Assembly (NCBI RefSeq): GCF_016313185.1
Contig: NZ_CP066218.1
Coordinates: forward strand, 2,046,001 to 2,110,000
Direction of reading: 5' to 3'
Source of the DNA: Mycolicibacterium baixiangningiae
GTDB taxonomy: Bacteria > Actinomycetota > Actinomycetes > Mycobacteriales > Mycobacteriaceae
Length of the DNA: 64,000 bases
The notes under the pieces were generated by a model. It was given only the letters and a program-made list of their open reading frames with translations, did no database searches and was not told the origin of the DNA. The translations under genes and the position numbers were made by a program. The stretch's first letter is position 1. Each line of letters opens with the position of its first letter. Positions 8,983-16,571 of this stretch are shown one piece after another.

Positions 8983-9681
8983 ATGGCTTCGGGGCGACGG
9001 ATCGGCGCACCGGACGCGAAGAACCGCGTCGTGCTGCTCGACGCCGCCCAACAGTTGATGCTGGACGAGGGGTACGCCGCGGTCACGTCGCGCCGCGTGG
9101 CCGAGCGAGCCGATCTGAAGCCCCAACTCGTGCATTACTACTTCCGCACCATGGACGAGCTGTTGCTCGCGCTGTTCCGCCGCCTGGCCGATCAGGGTCT
9201 GGCGGCACAGGCGGCGGCCCTCGAGACGGCCCAACCTCTGTGGACGCTGTGGCGGCTGATGACCGACCCGTCCTCGGCCCGGCTGACGCTGGAGTTCATG
9301 GGGCTGGCCAACCACCGTAAGGCGCTGCACGCCGAGATCGCGCTCTACGCGCAGCGCGCGCGGGAGCAGCAGACCAAGGCCATCGCCGCCGTCCTGCAGC
9401 GCTACGGCGTCGACATGGCCGACGTGCCGCCGGTGGTGTGGACGTTCTTCGCCACCGGTGCCTCCCAGGTGCTCGTGATGGAACGCGGCCTGGGCATGAC
9501 CGAGGGGCACGACGAGATCGTGAAGTTCGTGCACGCCTGGCTGGGCCGACTGGAGGGCGAGCCCCTCTCGGCGGACGGCGTGGCTTCGCCGAACGATCAC
9601 CAACTGCGAATGGAGCAGAGCGCACCTTTCGGGCCGGCGTCGGTGGCAACCACAACCCCGTCCACCGCGAGAACGCAATGA
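8983..9681 (+). CDS. TetR-family transcriptional regulator
   Basis: 232 residues from the ATG at 8983, which has an AGGAGAGG ribosome-binding site 6-8 bp upstream; the open frame further upstream runs through the promoter and is not used. N-terminal HTH at about 33-56 (AVTSRRVAERADLKPQLVHY), then a helical ligand domain, then a polar Thr/Ser-rich tail. Likely repressor of the divergent P450 and of itself through the palindrome at 8871-8892. The last 85 bp overlap the 3' end of the opposite-strand MmpS-like gene, an unusually long convergent overlap; the overlapping tail looks non-globular. Confidence 0.9.
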   Translation: MASGRRIGAPDAKNRVVLLDAAQQLMLDEGYAAVTSRRVAERADLKPQLVHYYFRTMDELLLALFRRLADQGLAAQAAALETAQPLWTLWRLMTDPSSARLTLEFMGLANHRKALHAEIALYAQRAREQQTKAIAAVLQRYGVDMADVPPVVWTFFATGASQVLVMERGLGMTEGHDEIVKFVHAWLGRLEGEPLSADGVASPNDHQLRMEQSAPFGPASVATTTPSTARTQ

Positions 9682-10034
9682 ATGTTGGGCGCCTGCGTTG
9701 ACGGTCCGCTTGTCGCCGTCACCATCGCCCACTGCTCGGGGTCGGCAAGGGTGACGTCGAGGATCCATTGCGCGTCGGGACCGACGTCGGCTTTGGCCTT
9801 GGGGCTGAAGACATACGGGTTGTGGCTGTACTCGGCCCAGTTGGGCGGGTCGATCTCTCGGTAGTAGATCGTCACCGGGAACGGCCGTTCGGCCCACACC
9901 GTGTACTTGACGTTCAACGGACGCGGGGGCTGGGCGCCCGCGGTCGGCGCCGACGAGAGCACGCTCGCCATCACGACCAGCACCGCGGTACCGACGGTCA
10001 ACGACGGGGGGCGGGCCGGGAATCGCATTTTCAT
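9597..10034 (-). CDS. Exported MmpS-like small protein
   Basis: 145 residues starting MKMRF. Signal peptide or N-terminal anchor (about residues 10-34, ending AGAQPP), then a ~110-residue beta-rich domain with two cysteines (IHCVLAVDGVVV and GALCSI). The spacing of the VKYTVW strand and the two Cys resembles the soluble domain of MmpS proteins, which accompany MmpL lipid exporters, but no mmpL is nearby. The gene's 3' end lies inside the 3' end of the convergent tetR gene. Could instead be an unrelated secreted protein. Confidence 0.65.
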   Translation of the reverse strand: MKMRFPARPPSLTVGTAVLVVMASVLSSAPTAGAQPPRPLNVKYTVWAERPFPVTIYYREIDPPNWAEYSHNPYVFSPKAKADVGPDAQWILDVTLADPEQWAMVTATSGPSTQAPNIHCVLAVDGVVVATDAGPKGALCSIRSW

Positions 10035-10091
10035 ATTCTAGAACGACGTTTTTCCCAGTGGCGAAGATTGGTCAACTCCGGATGCGGTGCC

Positions 10092-10385
10092 TCAATACAG
10101 GTAGATGCCGAGCACCGCCGCCCACAACACGATGAGCCAGGCATCGGTGGACACCTGCAGCCAGCGCGGTGCGTGCCGCACCTCCATGAAGTAACGAATG
10201 ATCAAGCGTCCCTTGACCACGGCGAGCGCCGCCACCGCAAGCGTGATCGGGACGCTGGTGGTCGCCGGCCCGCCGGAGTGTCCGGGCGCCAGCCACCAGG
10301 ACACGACCGTGATGGCGGCGAGTGCGAGCCAGACCACGGTGACTGCGCGCTGCGCGGCGGCGGGGTGCGCGGGTGTGGTGGCCAT
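10092..10385 (-). CDS. Cytochrome c oxidase subunit IV-like membrane protein
   Basis: 97 residues with three membrane segments (about 13-30, 44-60, 78-95) and the sequence VVKGRLIIRYFMEVRHAP between the second and third, characteristic of the prokaryotic COX4/NorF-like small subunit family. It follows the CoxIII-like gene with a 3-bp gap, so the two are probably made together. In oxidases and nitric-oxide reductases such subunits are accessory; no heme-copper catalytic subunit is present in the window. Last gene of the seven-gene minus-strand run. Confidence 0.8.
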   Translation of the reverse strand: MATTPAHPAAAQRAVTVVWLALAAITVVSWWLAPGHSGGPATTSVPITLAVAALAVVKGRLIIRYFMEVRHAPRWLQVSTDAWLIVLWAAVLGIYLY

Positions 10386-10388
10386 CGG

Positions 10389-10976
10389 TCACCTCATCAC
10401 GTAGAGCAGGGCGAAGATGACGACCCACAGCAGGTCCACCATGTGCCAGTAGGTCGCGCCGGACTCCACCATCGACATGCGCCGTCTGGTCCGCAATTCC
10501 CGCGCCGCGATCCCCAGGATGAGCAGGCCCAGCGCGAGGTGGAAGAGGTGGACGCCGGTGAGCATGTAGTAGAAACCGAAGAACTCGCCGCTGCCCAGCG
10601 AATACCCCTGACCGATCTTCGCCGACCATTCGTAGACCTTGATGCCGATGAACAGCACGCCGCAGAGGCCGCCCGCGTAGGTGAGGCGCAGTGCGGTGGT
10701 GTGGTCACCGGCGCGTGCGGCCAGCACGCCGCGCGCGACAAACCACGAACTCGTCAGCAGGACAAGGGTGTTGAGAACACCCGCGGTAAGGCTGAGGTGT
10801 TGTTGTGCGGCGAGGAAGGCCTCCGGTGCCATGGCGCGGTGGACCATGTAGATCACGAAGTAGGCGCCGAAGATGATCAGGTCGCCGAGCACCATCACCC
10901 ACATCGCGCCGTCGCCGGGGAGGTGAGTCTCGGGGCGGGCGGGCGACGCGGAGGGCGCCTGTCGGGTCTCGGTCAT
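10389..10976 (-). CDS. Cytochrome c oxidase subunit III-like (NorE-like) protein
   Basis: 195 residues from the ATG at 10976. Five membrane segments; motifs MWVMVLGDLIIFGAYF, KVYEWSAKI and GVHLFHLALGL match the short COX3/NorE branch. COX3 stabilises subunit I in heme-copper oxidases; NorE-type proteins accompany nitric-oxide reductase. Here it lies between two unknown membrane proteins and the CoxIV-like gene without subunits I or II. Whether it serves the housekeeping aa3 oxidase, a remote NorB, or a new complex with the adjacent six-TM proteins cannot be decided from sequence. Confidence 0.85.
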   Translation of the reverse strand: MTETRQAPSASPARPETHLPGDGAMWVMVLGDLIIFGAYFVIYMVHRAMAPEAFLAAQQHLSLTAGVLNTLVLLTSSWFVARGVLAARAGDHTTALRLTYAGGLCGVLFIGIKVYEWSAKIGQGYSLGSGEFFGFYYMLTGVHLFHLALGLLILGIAARELRTRRRMSMVESGATYWHMVDLLWVVIFALLYVMR

Positions 10977-10981
10977 CGGCG

Positions 10982-11728
10982 TCAGTCCAGCGGTGTCTCG
11001 GCGGGGGACTGTTGTTCGTTTGCCCTCTTCAGGAAGTAGATCACGCACGACAGCCAGAATCCGAAGACGACCGTCCCCGTCCAGAACGACATGGAGCCGT
11101 TCCACGCGAACGGGCCTGCGGTGGTGACGAAGATGGGAATAGCCATGATCTCGGTGACGATCTGCCACACCGTCACGTACGCCAGCCATTTCGGGAAGAT
11201 CCCGTTGCGGTCGAGCAGGATGGCCACCGCGAAGCCGACATACGCCGCGGTGAAGCACCCGAGCGATCCCACGTAGGACAGACAGCCGAGGTCGTAGAGC
11301 AGCGACAGCAGTTCGGGGTCGCGGTCGGGGCGGTACACGGCGGCCAGGAAGCAGAAGGCGACCAGCAGGCAGCCCGGCAGCGCGCCCACCGCCATCCCGC
11401 CGAGATAGATGTAGGCGCAGACGGATCCGGTCGTCATCCGTTTCATGTGGTAGACCACGATGCCGTTAGCCACCCCGGCGCCGCCGACGATGAGGATCAG
11501 CAGTCCGAAGCCGATCTGGATGGTCGGTCCGTGGGCGGCGAAGAAGTCCACCTTGCCCGCCGTCGTGACGTCCGGTCGCGGCGGCGGCATCACCCGCGCG
11601 AGCGCGAAGAAGATCGCCCCGAACGCGGCGTAGAAGGCGGGCACGATCCAGAAGACGATCCAGATGTCGCGCGTTCCTGCGGGCCGGGTGCCCGATGCCG
11701 TCGTCTGGTCGGATACCAGCGCGCTCAC
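10982..11728 (-). CDS. Six-TM membrane protein, paralogue of its upstream neighbour
   Basis: 248 residues starting at GTG 11728; start and the previous gene's stop share GTGA, a 4-bp coupling overlap, and this excludes the longer open frame. Six membrane segments (about 23-46, 72-92, 103-128, 143-168, 176-199, 212-235). It shares with the upstream gene the motifs HMKRMTT/QMKRMAT, YRPDRDPELLSLLYDL/FRPDRSPELVQLLNDM, a LLDRNGIFPKWL-like loop and GPFAWNGSMSFW/GPLAWDGAVSFW, so the two are tandem paralogues. I recognise no named family. No heme-binding His pair is obvious. A hetero-oligomer with its paralogue and the CoxIII/IV-like proteins is plausible. Confidence 0.85.
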   Translation of the reverse strand: MSALVSDQTTASGTRPAGTRDIWIVFWIVPAFYAAFGAIFFALARVMPPPRPDVTTAGKVDFFAAHGPTIQIGFGLLILIVGGAGVANGIVVYHMKRMTTGSVCAYIYLGGMAVGALPGCLLVAFCFLAAVYRPDRDPELLSLLYDLGCLSYVGSLGCFTAAYVGFAVAILLDRNGIFPKWLAYVTVWQIVTEIMAIPIFVTTAGPFAWNGSMSFWTGTVVFGFWLSCVIYFLKRANEQQSPAETPLD

Positions 11729-12462
11729 GGCGCGGCGCCTTCCTCGGCCGCCTGGCGCCGCAGCGCGGTACGCAGCGCGAAGAACATCACGACGACGAAA
11801 CACAGGAACGCGCCGTTGCGCAGCCAGAACGACACGGCGCCGTCCCATGCCAGCGGACCGCTCGAGACTGCCGCCGCGCACGCCGCGGGCGCCATGGCCA
11901 GCGCGGTGACCAGGGCCACGAGCCCCACCCACCGCGGGAAGACCGGGCGGGGGCCGTTGTCGAGATGAATCGCCAACGCCAGCAACAGATTCTGGGCCAC
12001 CAACATGCCGACCGGGGCGACGAAGATGATCCACGCCATGTCGTTGAGCAACTGGACCAGTTCGGGACTGCGGTCCGGGCGGAATGCCGCGACGAGGAAG
12101 AAGATGTCGGCGAGTGCGAAGATCGTCGCCCCGCTCACCGCTGCGGTGAGATAGCAGTACGCCAGCACATGGCTCTGGGTGGCCATCCGCTTCATCTGCA
12201 CGACGATGACCATGAAGAACGGCAGCACCATGATGCCGCAGATATTCCAGGTGATCATGGTGGCGCGCACCAGCGCGGCGTTCTCCCGGTAGAAAGCGGC
12301 GACCTCGTCGGCCGGCATGGCCGGTGACATCGGCGGGAAGAAGCCGGGGTAGATCAAGAACCCGATGAGGACCACGACGCCGGCGCACAATCCCGTCCAC
12401 AGGCCGATGGTCTGTGTCCTGACGTCAGCCGACGCTGTCGTCTCGGCGCGGGCGGTCGTCAT
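11725..12462 (-). CDS. Six-TM membrane protein, paralogue of downstream gene
   Basis: 245 residues from the ATG at 12462, 8 bp after the thiolase-like gene's stop. Six membrane segments (about 20-40, 70-90, 100-126, 140-165, 175-200, 213-234) and a basic C-terminus. Shares four loop motifs with its downstream partner (see that entry). Duplication followed by divergence is inferred: loops are conserved while membrane segments have drifted, suggesting the loops hold the functional residues. Function unknown; linkage to Ltp/DUF35 and CoxIII/IV-like genes points to a role in lipid oxidation at the membrane. Confidence 0.85.
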   Translation of the reverse strand: MTTARAETTASADVRTQTIGLWTGLCAGVVVLIGFLIYPGFFPPMSPAMPADEVAAFYRENAALVRATMITWNICGIMVLPFFMVIVVQMKRMATQSHVLAYCYLTAAVSGATIFALADIFFLVAAFRPDRSPELVQLLNDMAWIIFVAPVGMLVAQNLLLALAIHLDNGPRPVFPRWVGLVALVTALAMAPAACAAAVSSGPLAWDGAVSFWLRNGAFLCFVVVMFFALRTALRRQAAEEGAAP

Positions 12463-12470
12463 CGCGTCGG

Positions 12471-13613
12471 TTACACGGACAGGATCGTCGCCGAGGCGGT
12501 GCCCGGGGCGCCGTATACCTGCGCCAGACCGACTTTCGGCTCGCCTGGCACCTGCCGTTCGCCGGCCTCGCCGCGCAGTTGCCGCACGATCTCGTGCACC
12601 TGGCGCAAGCCGGACGCACCGATGGGCTCGCCGTTGGCGATCAGCCCGCCGTCGGTGTTGACCGGTATTGAACCACCGATTTCGGTGGCGCCGTCGGCGA
12701 GCAGCTTCTCCTGCTCACCGTCGGCGCAGAGCCCGGTCTCGGCCATGTGGATGACCTCCGCGCCGGCGTCGGTGTCCTGTAGCTGGGCGACGTCGACGTC
12801 CTCGGGCCCGATTCCGGCGATCTCGTAGGCTGCCCGCGCCGCGTAGACGGTGGGGGAGGGGTCCTCGTCGAGCGGCGCGGAGGTGGCGTGCACCTCGTAG
12901 GCGCCGAAGGTGCGGGTACGGATCTCGCTGGCGCGCAGGAACACCGGCTTGTCGGTGTAGCGGTGCGCGATGTCACCGCGGCACATGATGACCGCGGCCG
13001 CGCCCTCATCCGGTGCGCAGAACATGTACTGGGTAAGCGGGTAGTTCAGCACCGTCGAGTTGAGGATCTCGTCCTCGGCGATCGGCTTGCGGCGGAACGC
13101 GTTCGGGTTGATGGCACCGTTGCGGAAGTTCTTGGCCGCCACCTTGGCCAGCGTGGCCTGCGAGATACCGTGCTTGTGCAGGTAGTGGTTGGCCTTCATC
13201 CCGAAGAACTTGGTGGTGACGAACTGGCCGTTCTCCGCATACCACTGCGGCAGCGCCAGTTTGGCGGGATCGTCGGTGAACGCACCGCGCGGATGCTTGT
13301 CCAGGCCGATGGCGATACCGATGTCGTACTTGCCCAGGCGGATGGTGTCGGCGGTCTGCTGGATGGCGCTTGCCGCCGTCGCGCAGGCGTTGAATACGTT
13401 GGTGAACGTGATGCCGGTCAGGCCGACCAGGCGGGTGACCGCATCGGGATTGGACACCTCGTAACTGCCGCCGAAGCCGAACTGGATGTCCTTCCACTCC
13501 AGTTTGGCGTCGGTGAGCGCGAATTGAATCGCCTCGGCGCCCATCTGCATCGCGGTCTTGTCGAACCTGCCGAAGGGGTGCAGCCCTACGCCGATGATCG
13601 CTACGTCGTTCAT
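12471..13613 (-). CDS. Thiolase-like lipid-transfer protein (Ltp/SCP-x type)
   Basis: 380 residues with thiolase fold. The nucleophile-loop Cys is Cys77 in FNACATAASA; a C-terminal NTDGGLIANGEPIGASG loop replaces the usual NxxGG region and the classical CxG cysteine near the C-terminus is replaced (GAPGTASAT), so ordinary two-step thiolysis is unlikely. This is the pattern of Ltp proteins that pair with DUF35 partners; the characterised Ltp2-ChsH2 pair is a retro-aldolase in steroid side-chain degradation. A DUF35 gene lies 28 bp upstream, so an Ltp-DUF35 aldolase or thiolase acting on a branched acyl-CoA is the best inference. Confidence 0.9.
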   Translation of the reverse strand: MNDVAIIGVGLHPFGRFDKTAMQMGAEAIQFALTDAKLEWKDIQFGFGGSYEVSNPDAVTRLVGLTGITFTNVFNACATAASAIQQTADTIRLGKYDIGIAIGLDKHPRGAFTDDPAKLALPQWYAENGQFVTTKFFGMKANHYLHKHGISQATLAKVAAKNFRNGAINPNAFRRKPIAEDEILNSTVLNYPLTQYMFCAPDEGAAAVIMCRGDIAHRYTDKPVFLRASEIRTRTFGAYEVHATSAPLDEDPSPTVYAARAAYEIAGIGPEDVDVAQLQDTDAGAEVIHMAETGLCADGEQEKLLADGATEIGGSIPVNTDGGLIANGEPIGASGLRQVHEIVRQLRGEAGERQVPGEPKVGLAQVYGAPGTASATILSV

Positions 13614-13641
13614 GATTCGACTGTTCCTCTCGTCGGCCGGC

Positions 13642-14055
13642 TCAGATCGGCTGGAAGGCGAAGGTGATGATCTCCTCGCCGTCGTCGTCCTTGGCGAACG
13701 GCACCATGGTCAACTCGACCGCCATGCCGAATTCGAGTTTGGCGGGGTCGTTCTCGGTGAGCCGGCCCTCGACGCGGATGACGTCATCTAGTTGGACCAG
13801 ACCGACCCCGAAGGGGACGAAGTCCTTACCGGTCGGCCCCTTGTAGGGCGCTCCGGGCGGGAAGCCCTGGGTGGTCCAGGCGATCAGCGTGCCGCGGCGG
13901 GGAAGCAGCACGTCGGACATCTCCCCGGCGCTGCACTTCGGGCAACGGTCCTGCACCGGGAAGGTGGTGGCCGCGCAGCGCCCGCAGCTGCTGCCGATCA
14001 GCTGAGGTTGGTCCTCGGGCCAGGTCGAAATCTCGGGCGCAAGCGCCTTCGCCAT
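13642..14055 (-). CDS. DUF35 OB-fold zinc-ribbon protein, Ltp partner
   Basis: 137 residues. N-terminal zinc ribbon with Cys24, Cys27, Cys38 and Cys41 (CGRCAATTFPVQDRCPKC), then an OB-fold acyl-CoA-binding domain of the DUF35 family. Start ATG has a GGAGGA ribosome-binding site. Such proteins form obligate complexes with thiolase-like partners, here the gene just downstream. First gene after an ATTCTC/GAGAAT inverted repeat and so probably the promoter-proximal gene of the Ltp-membrane-Cox-like run. Confidence 0.9.
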   Translation of the reverse strand: MAKALAPEISTWPEDQPQLIGSSCGRCAATTFPVQDRCPKCSAGEMSDVLLPRRGTLIAWTTQGFPPGAPYKGPTGKDFVPFGVGLVQLDDVIRVEGRLTENDPAKLEFGMAVELTMVPFAKDDDGEEIITFAFQPI

Positions 14056-14127
14056 GCGTCGTCCTCCGTGTCCGGGCAGGCCGCAACCAGGCGGGCCTGC
14101 ACAACGGTGACCCTAGTGGGAAATGGC

Positions 14128-14146
14128 ATTCTCGTCTAGAGAGAAT
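14128..14146. promoter_or_regulatory. ATTCTC-N7-GAGAAT operator upstream of DUF35 gene
   Basis: Perfect 6-bp inverted repeat with a 7-bp spacer (GTCTAGA), 73 bp upstream of the DUF35 start. The same repeat with the same spacing recurs at 14908-14926, and a related one at 16570-16584. Likely a dimeric TetR/GntR-type repressor site controlling the catabolic genes (inference). Confidence 0.7.
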
Positions 14147-14163
14147 CGAAGCGGCAATGCCCG

Positions 14164-14880
14164 TCACTTGGGTCGCTTCATGACCCTGTCCGCGGCCGCC
14201 CAGTGTTCGTCGGCGACCCACAGGCGTGCGAACGCCGACACGGCCTCGGTGGTCGGCACCCCGTCGATGACGCGTTTGATCTCGCCGGCGGGCCGGCCGG
14301 CAAGCGAGCGGGCGATCGTGCGCCAGCCCTCGTCGAAGCCCTCCCTGGGCAGGACCAGGTCCACCAGGTTCAGCTCGAACGCCTCGGCGGCGGTCAGGAT
14401 GCGGCCGGTGCCTGCCAGTAGCAACGCCCTGCTGTTGCCGACCAGCGCGGCCAGGCGTTCTGCGCCGCCCCATGCCGGCATGATCTCCAGCGATACCTGG
14501 TTGAAGCCGATCCGGATGTCGTCCGCGGCGAGCCGGATGTCTGCGGCCACCGCCACCTCTGCACCGCCGCCCAGCGCGTGGCCGTTCAGGGCCGCGACCA
14601 CCGGACCGGGGAATTCCGCGATCCGGTCGCAGATCGTGCGCATCCGCAACGCCATGGCCGATGCCTCGGCCTCGGTGCGCAGCGCGCTGAGTTCCTTGAG
14701 GTCGCCGCCGGAGACGAACGCCTTGTCGCCGGCGCCGGTCACGACCAGCGCCCTCGCTCCACCGACGCCGTCGAGCGCCTTCTCCAACTGCCCCATGGTC
14801 TCCAGGGAAATGGCGTTGCGGGCATGTGGACGATCGATCGTGATGACAGCCAATCTGTCCTGGATCTCGAGGTCGACCAT
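14164..14880 (-). CDS. Crotonase (enoyl-CoA hydratase/isomerase family)
   Basis: 238 residues from ATG 14880. Crotonase fold with oxyanion-hole segments FVSGGDLKEL (about 55-64) and NGHALGGGAEVA (about 99-110). Glu108 matches the first catalytic glutamate of hydratases, but the position of the second (in QPE of rat hydratase) is Gln128 in GFNQVSLEIMP, so classical hydration is doubtful; isomerase, hydrolase or lyase chemistry is possible. Divergent from the acyl-CoA ligase with a shared operator between them; 108 bp separates it from the DUF35 gene, which has its own operator. Confidence 0.88.
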   Translation of the reverse strand: MVDLEIQDRLAVITIDRPHARNAISLETMGQLEKALDGVGGARALVVTGAGDKAFVSGGDLKELSALRTEAEASAMALRMRTICDRIAEFPGPVVAALNGHALGGGAEVAVAADIRLAADDIRIGFNQVSLEIMPAWGGAERLAALVGNSRALLLAGTGRILTAAEAFELNLVDLVLPREGFDEGWRTIARSLAGRPAGEIKRVIDGVPTTEAVSAFARLWVADEHWAAADRVMKRPK

Positions 14881-14907
14881 CAGACGTTCTCCCGTTACGG
14901 TATTGGC

Positions 14908-14926
14908 ATTCTCGGTTGCGGAGAAT
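14908..14926. promoter_or_regulatory. ATTCTC-N7-GAGAAT operator in crotonase/ligase divergent promoter
   Basis: Inverted repeat ATTCTC / GAGAAT with spacer GGTTGCG, in the 116-bp divergent region, 28 bp from the crotonase start and 70 bp from the ligase start. The context TTGGCATTCTCG is also shared with the site at 14128 (ATGGCATTCTCG). Could control both directions. Confidence 0.72.
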
Positions 14927-14996
14927 AGCATCACCGACGAGGGCGCCGGTGCGGTGAGCGCGCGGTGCACCTCTTGCCGCCAAGAGTTTGGGGACC

Positions 14997-16571
14997 ATGC
15001 GCGAGATTCCGGTTGAGCTGATCAAACGGTACGAGCACGAGGGGTGGTGGACACCCGAAACGCTCGGCGAACTCCTGGCGCGTCACCTGGAGCGGGGGCC
15101 GGACACCGGCTTCTACGTGCACTCCGACGTGCGTCCGTACCGCGGCACCTTCGCCGACGTCGAACTGCAGGCCCGCCGGCTGGCCGCCGGCCTGAGGCGG
15201 CGCGGCGTGGGTCCGGGCGACGTGGTCGCGCTGCAGTTGCCGAACTGGGCGGAGGCCGCGATGACGTTCTGGGCCTCGGCGTTCCTCGGCGCGGTGGTGG
15301 TGCCCATCGTGCATTTCTACGGCCGCAAGGAACTCGGCCACATCATGGCGACGGCGCGGCCCAAGGTGTTCATCACCACCGCGGAGTTCGGCCGGATGGC
15401 GTTCCAGCCGGATCTGTGCGCGGACGTGCCGATCGTCGGCCTGGTCGGCGACACCAGCTTCGACGACCTGCTCGACGGCGAACCGATGACCGATAACGTC
15501 CATACCGATCCGGCCAGCCCTGCTCTGATCGCGTTCACATCGGGCACCACCCGAGATCCGAAGGGCGTCGTCCACAGTCACCAGACACTGGGATTCGAGA
15601 CCCGTCAGCTGCTCGAGAACTACCCACCTGACCGCGGCCGCCAGTTGACCGCCACGCCGGTCGGACACTTCATCGGCATGGTCGGCGCCTTCCTCATCCC
15701 GGTGCTCGAGAACGCGCCGGTCGACCTGTGCGACGTGTGGGACCCCGGCAAGGTGCTCGCGCTGATGGAGACCGAGGAGTTGTCGATCGGTGGCGGCCCC
15801 CCGTACTTCGTCACCAGCCTGCTCGACCATCCCGACTGCACACCCGCCCACATCCAGCGCTTCTCCACGGTCGGCCTCGGCGGCTCGACGGTCCCGGCGA
15901 CGGTGACGCGGCGGCTGGCCGACCTCGGACTGTTCGTGTTCCGCTCCTACGGCAGCACCGAACATCCGTCGATCACCGGATCGCGGCCCGGCGCGGCGGA
16001 GGACAAGCGCCTCTACACCGACGGCGATCCGCGTCCCGGTGTGGAGATCAAGCTCACCGACGACGGCGAGATCCTCTCGCGAGGACCCGATCTCTGCCTC
16101 GGCTACATCGATGAGGCGTTGACCGCCAAGGCATTCGACGAGGACGGCTGGTACCACACCGGTGACGTCGGCGTCCTCGACGAAGACGGGTACCTGACCA
16201 TCACCGATCGCAAGGCCGACGTGATCATCCGCGGTGGCGAGAACATCAGCGCGCTCGAGGTCGAAGAGGTGTTGCTGGGTATGCCGGCCGTCGCCGAGGC
16301 GGTGGTGGTCTCGGCGCCGGACGCCCGTCTCGGCGAGCACGTGGCCGCGGTGCTGCGTATCAGGAACGGCCATCCGATGCCCACGCTCGACGACGTCCGC
16401 GCGCATTTCGCGCGTGCCGGCGTCGCGCGTCAGAAGTGGCCCGAGGAACTGCAGCGGATCCCTGAAGGGCAGGACTATCCCCGCACCGCCAGCGGAAAGG
16501 TGCAGAAAGTGCTGATGAGGGAGCAGGTTCGCCGCAGCGCGAAGCAGGGCGTTGCAGCCGTGACAAATTGA
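14997..16571 (+). CDS. Acyl-CoA ligase (AMP-forming)
   Basis: 524 residues from ATG 14997. ANL-superfamily signatures: P-loop TSGTTRDPKG (about 181-190), adenine-binding SYGSTEHPS (about 315), hinge region GWYHTGDVGVLDEDGYLTIT with TDRKAD, and the C-terminal catalytic lysine in TASGKVQK. Forms an acyl-adenylate then the CoA thioester. It resembles cyclohexanecarboxylate/medium-chain ligases more than long-chain FadD proteins (short N-terminus, no linker insert). With the second ligase in this cluster it could activate successive carboxylated intermediates of the imported substrate. Confidence 0.92.
   Translation: MREIPVELIKRYEHEGWWTPETLGELLARHLERGPDTGFYVHSDVRPYRGTFADVELQARRLAAGLRRRGVGPGDVVALQLPNWAEAAMTFWASAFLGAVVVPIVHFYGRKELGHIMATARPKVFITTAEFGRMAFQPDLCADVPIVGLVGDTSFDDLLDGEPMTDNVHTDPASPALIAFTSGTTRDPKGVVHSHQTLGFETRQLLENYPPDRGRQLTATPVGHFIGMVGAFLIPVLENAPVDLCDVWDPGKVLALMETEELSIGGGPPYFVTSLLDHPDCTPAHIQRFSTVGLGGSTVPATVTRRLADLGLFVFRSYGSTEHPSITGSRPGAAEDKRLYTDGDPRPGVEIKLTDDGEILSRGPDLCLGYIDEALTAKAFDEDGWYHTGDVGVLDEDGYLTITDRKADVIIRGGENISALEVEEVLLGMPAVAEAVVVSAPDARLGEHVAAVLRIRNGHPMPTLDDVRAHFARAGVARQKWPEELQRIPEGQDYPRTASGKVQKVLMREQVRRSAKQGVAAVTN

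Noticed and set aside
7533..9320. Long plus-strand frame opposite the P450 gene
   Set aside because: Antisense of a clear P450 with all motifs in register; the translation has no recognisable domain and runs into the TetR frame.
10020..10050. TAGAAC...GTT resemblance to a KstR cholesterol-regulator site
   Set aside because: Spacing between AAC and GTT is 3 bp rather than 2 and the right half is poor, so it does not fit the known KstR palindrome.
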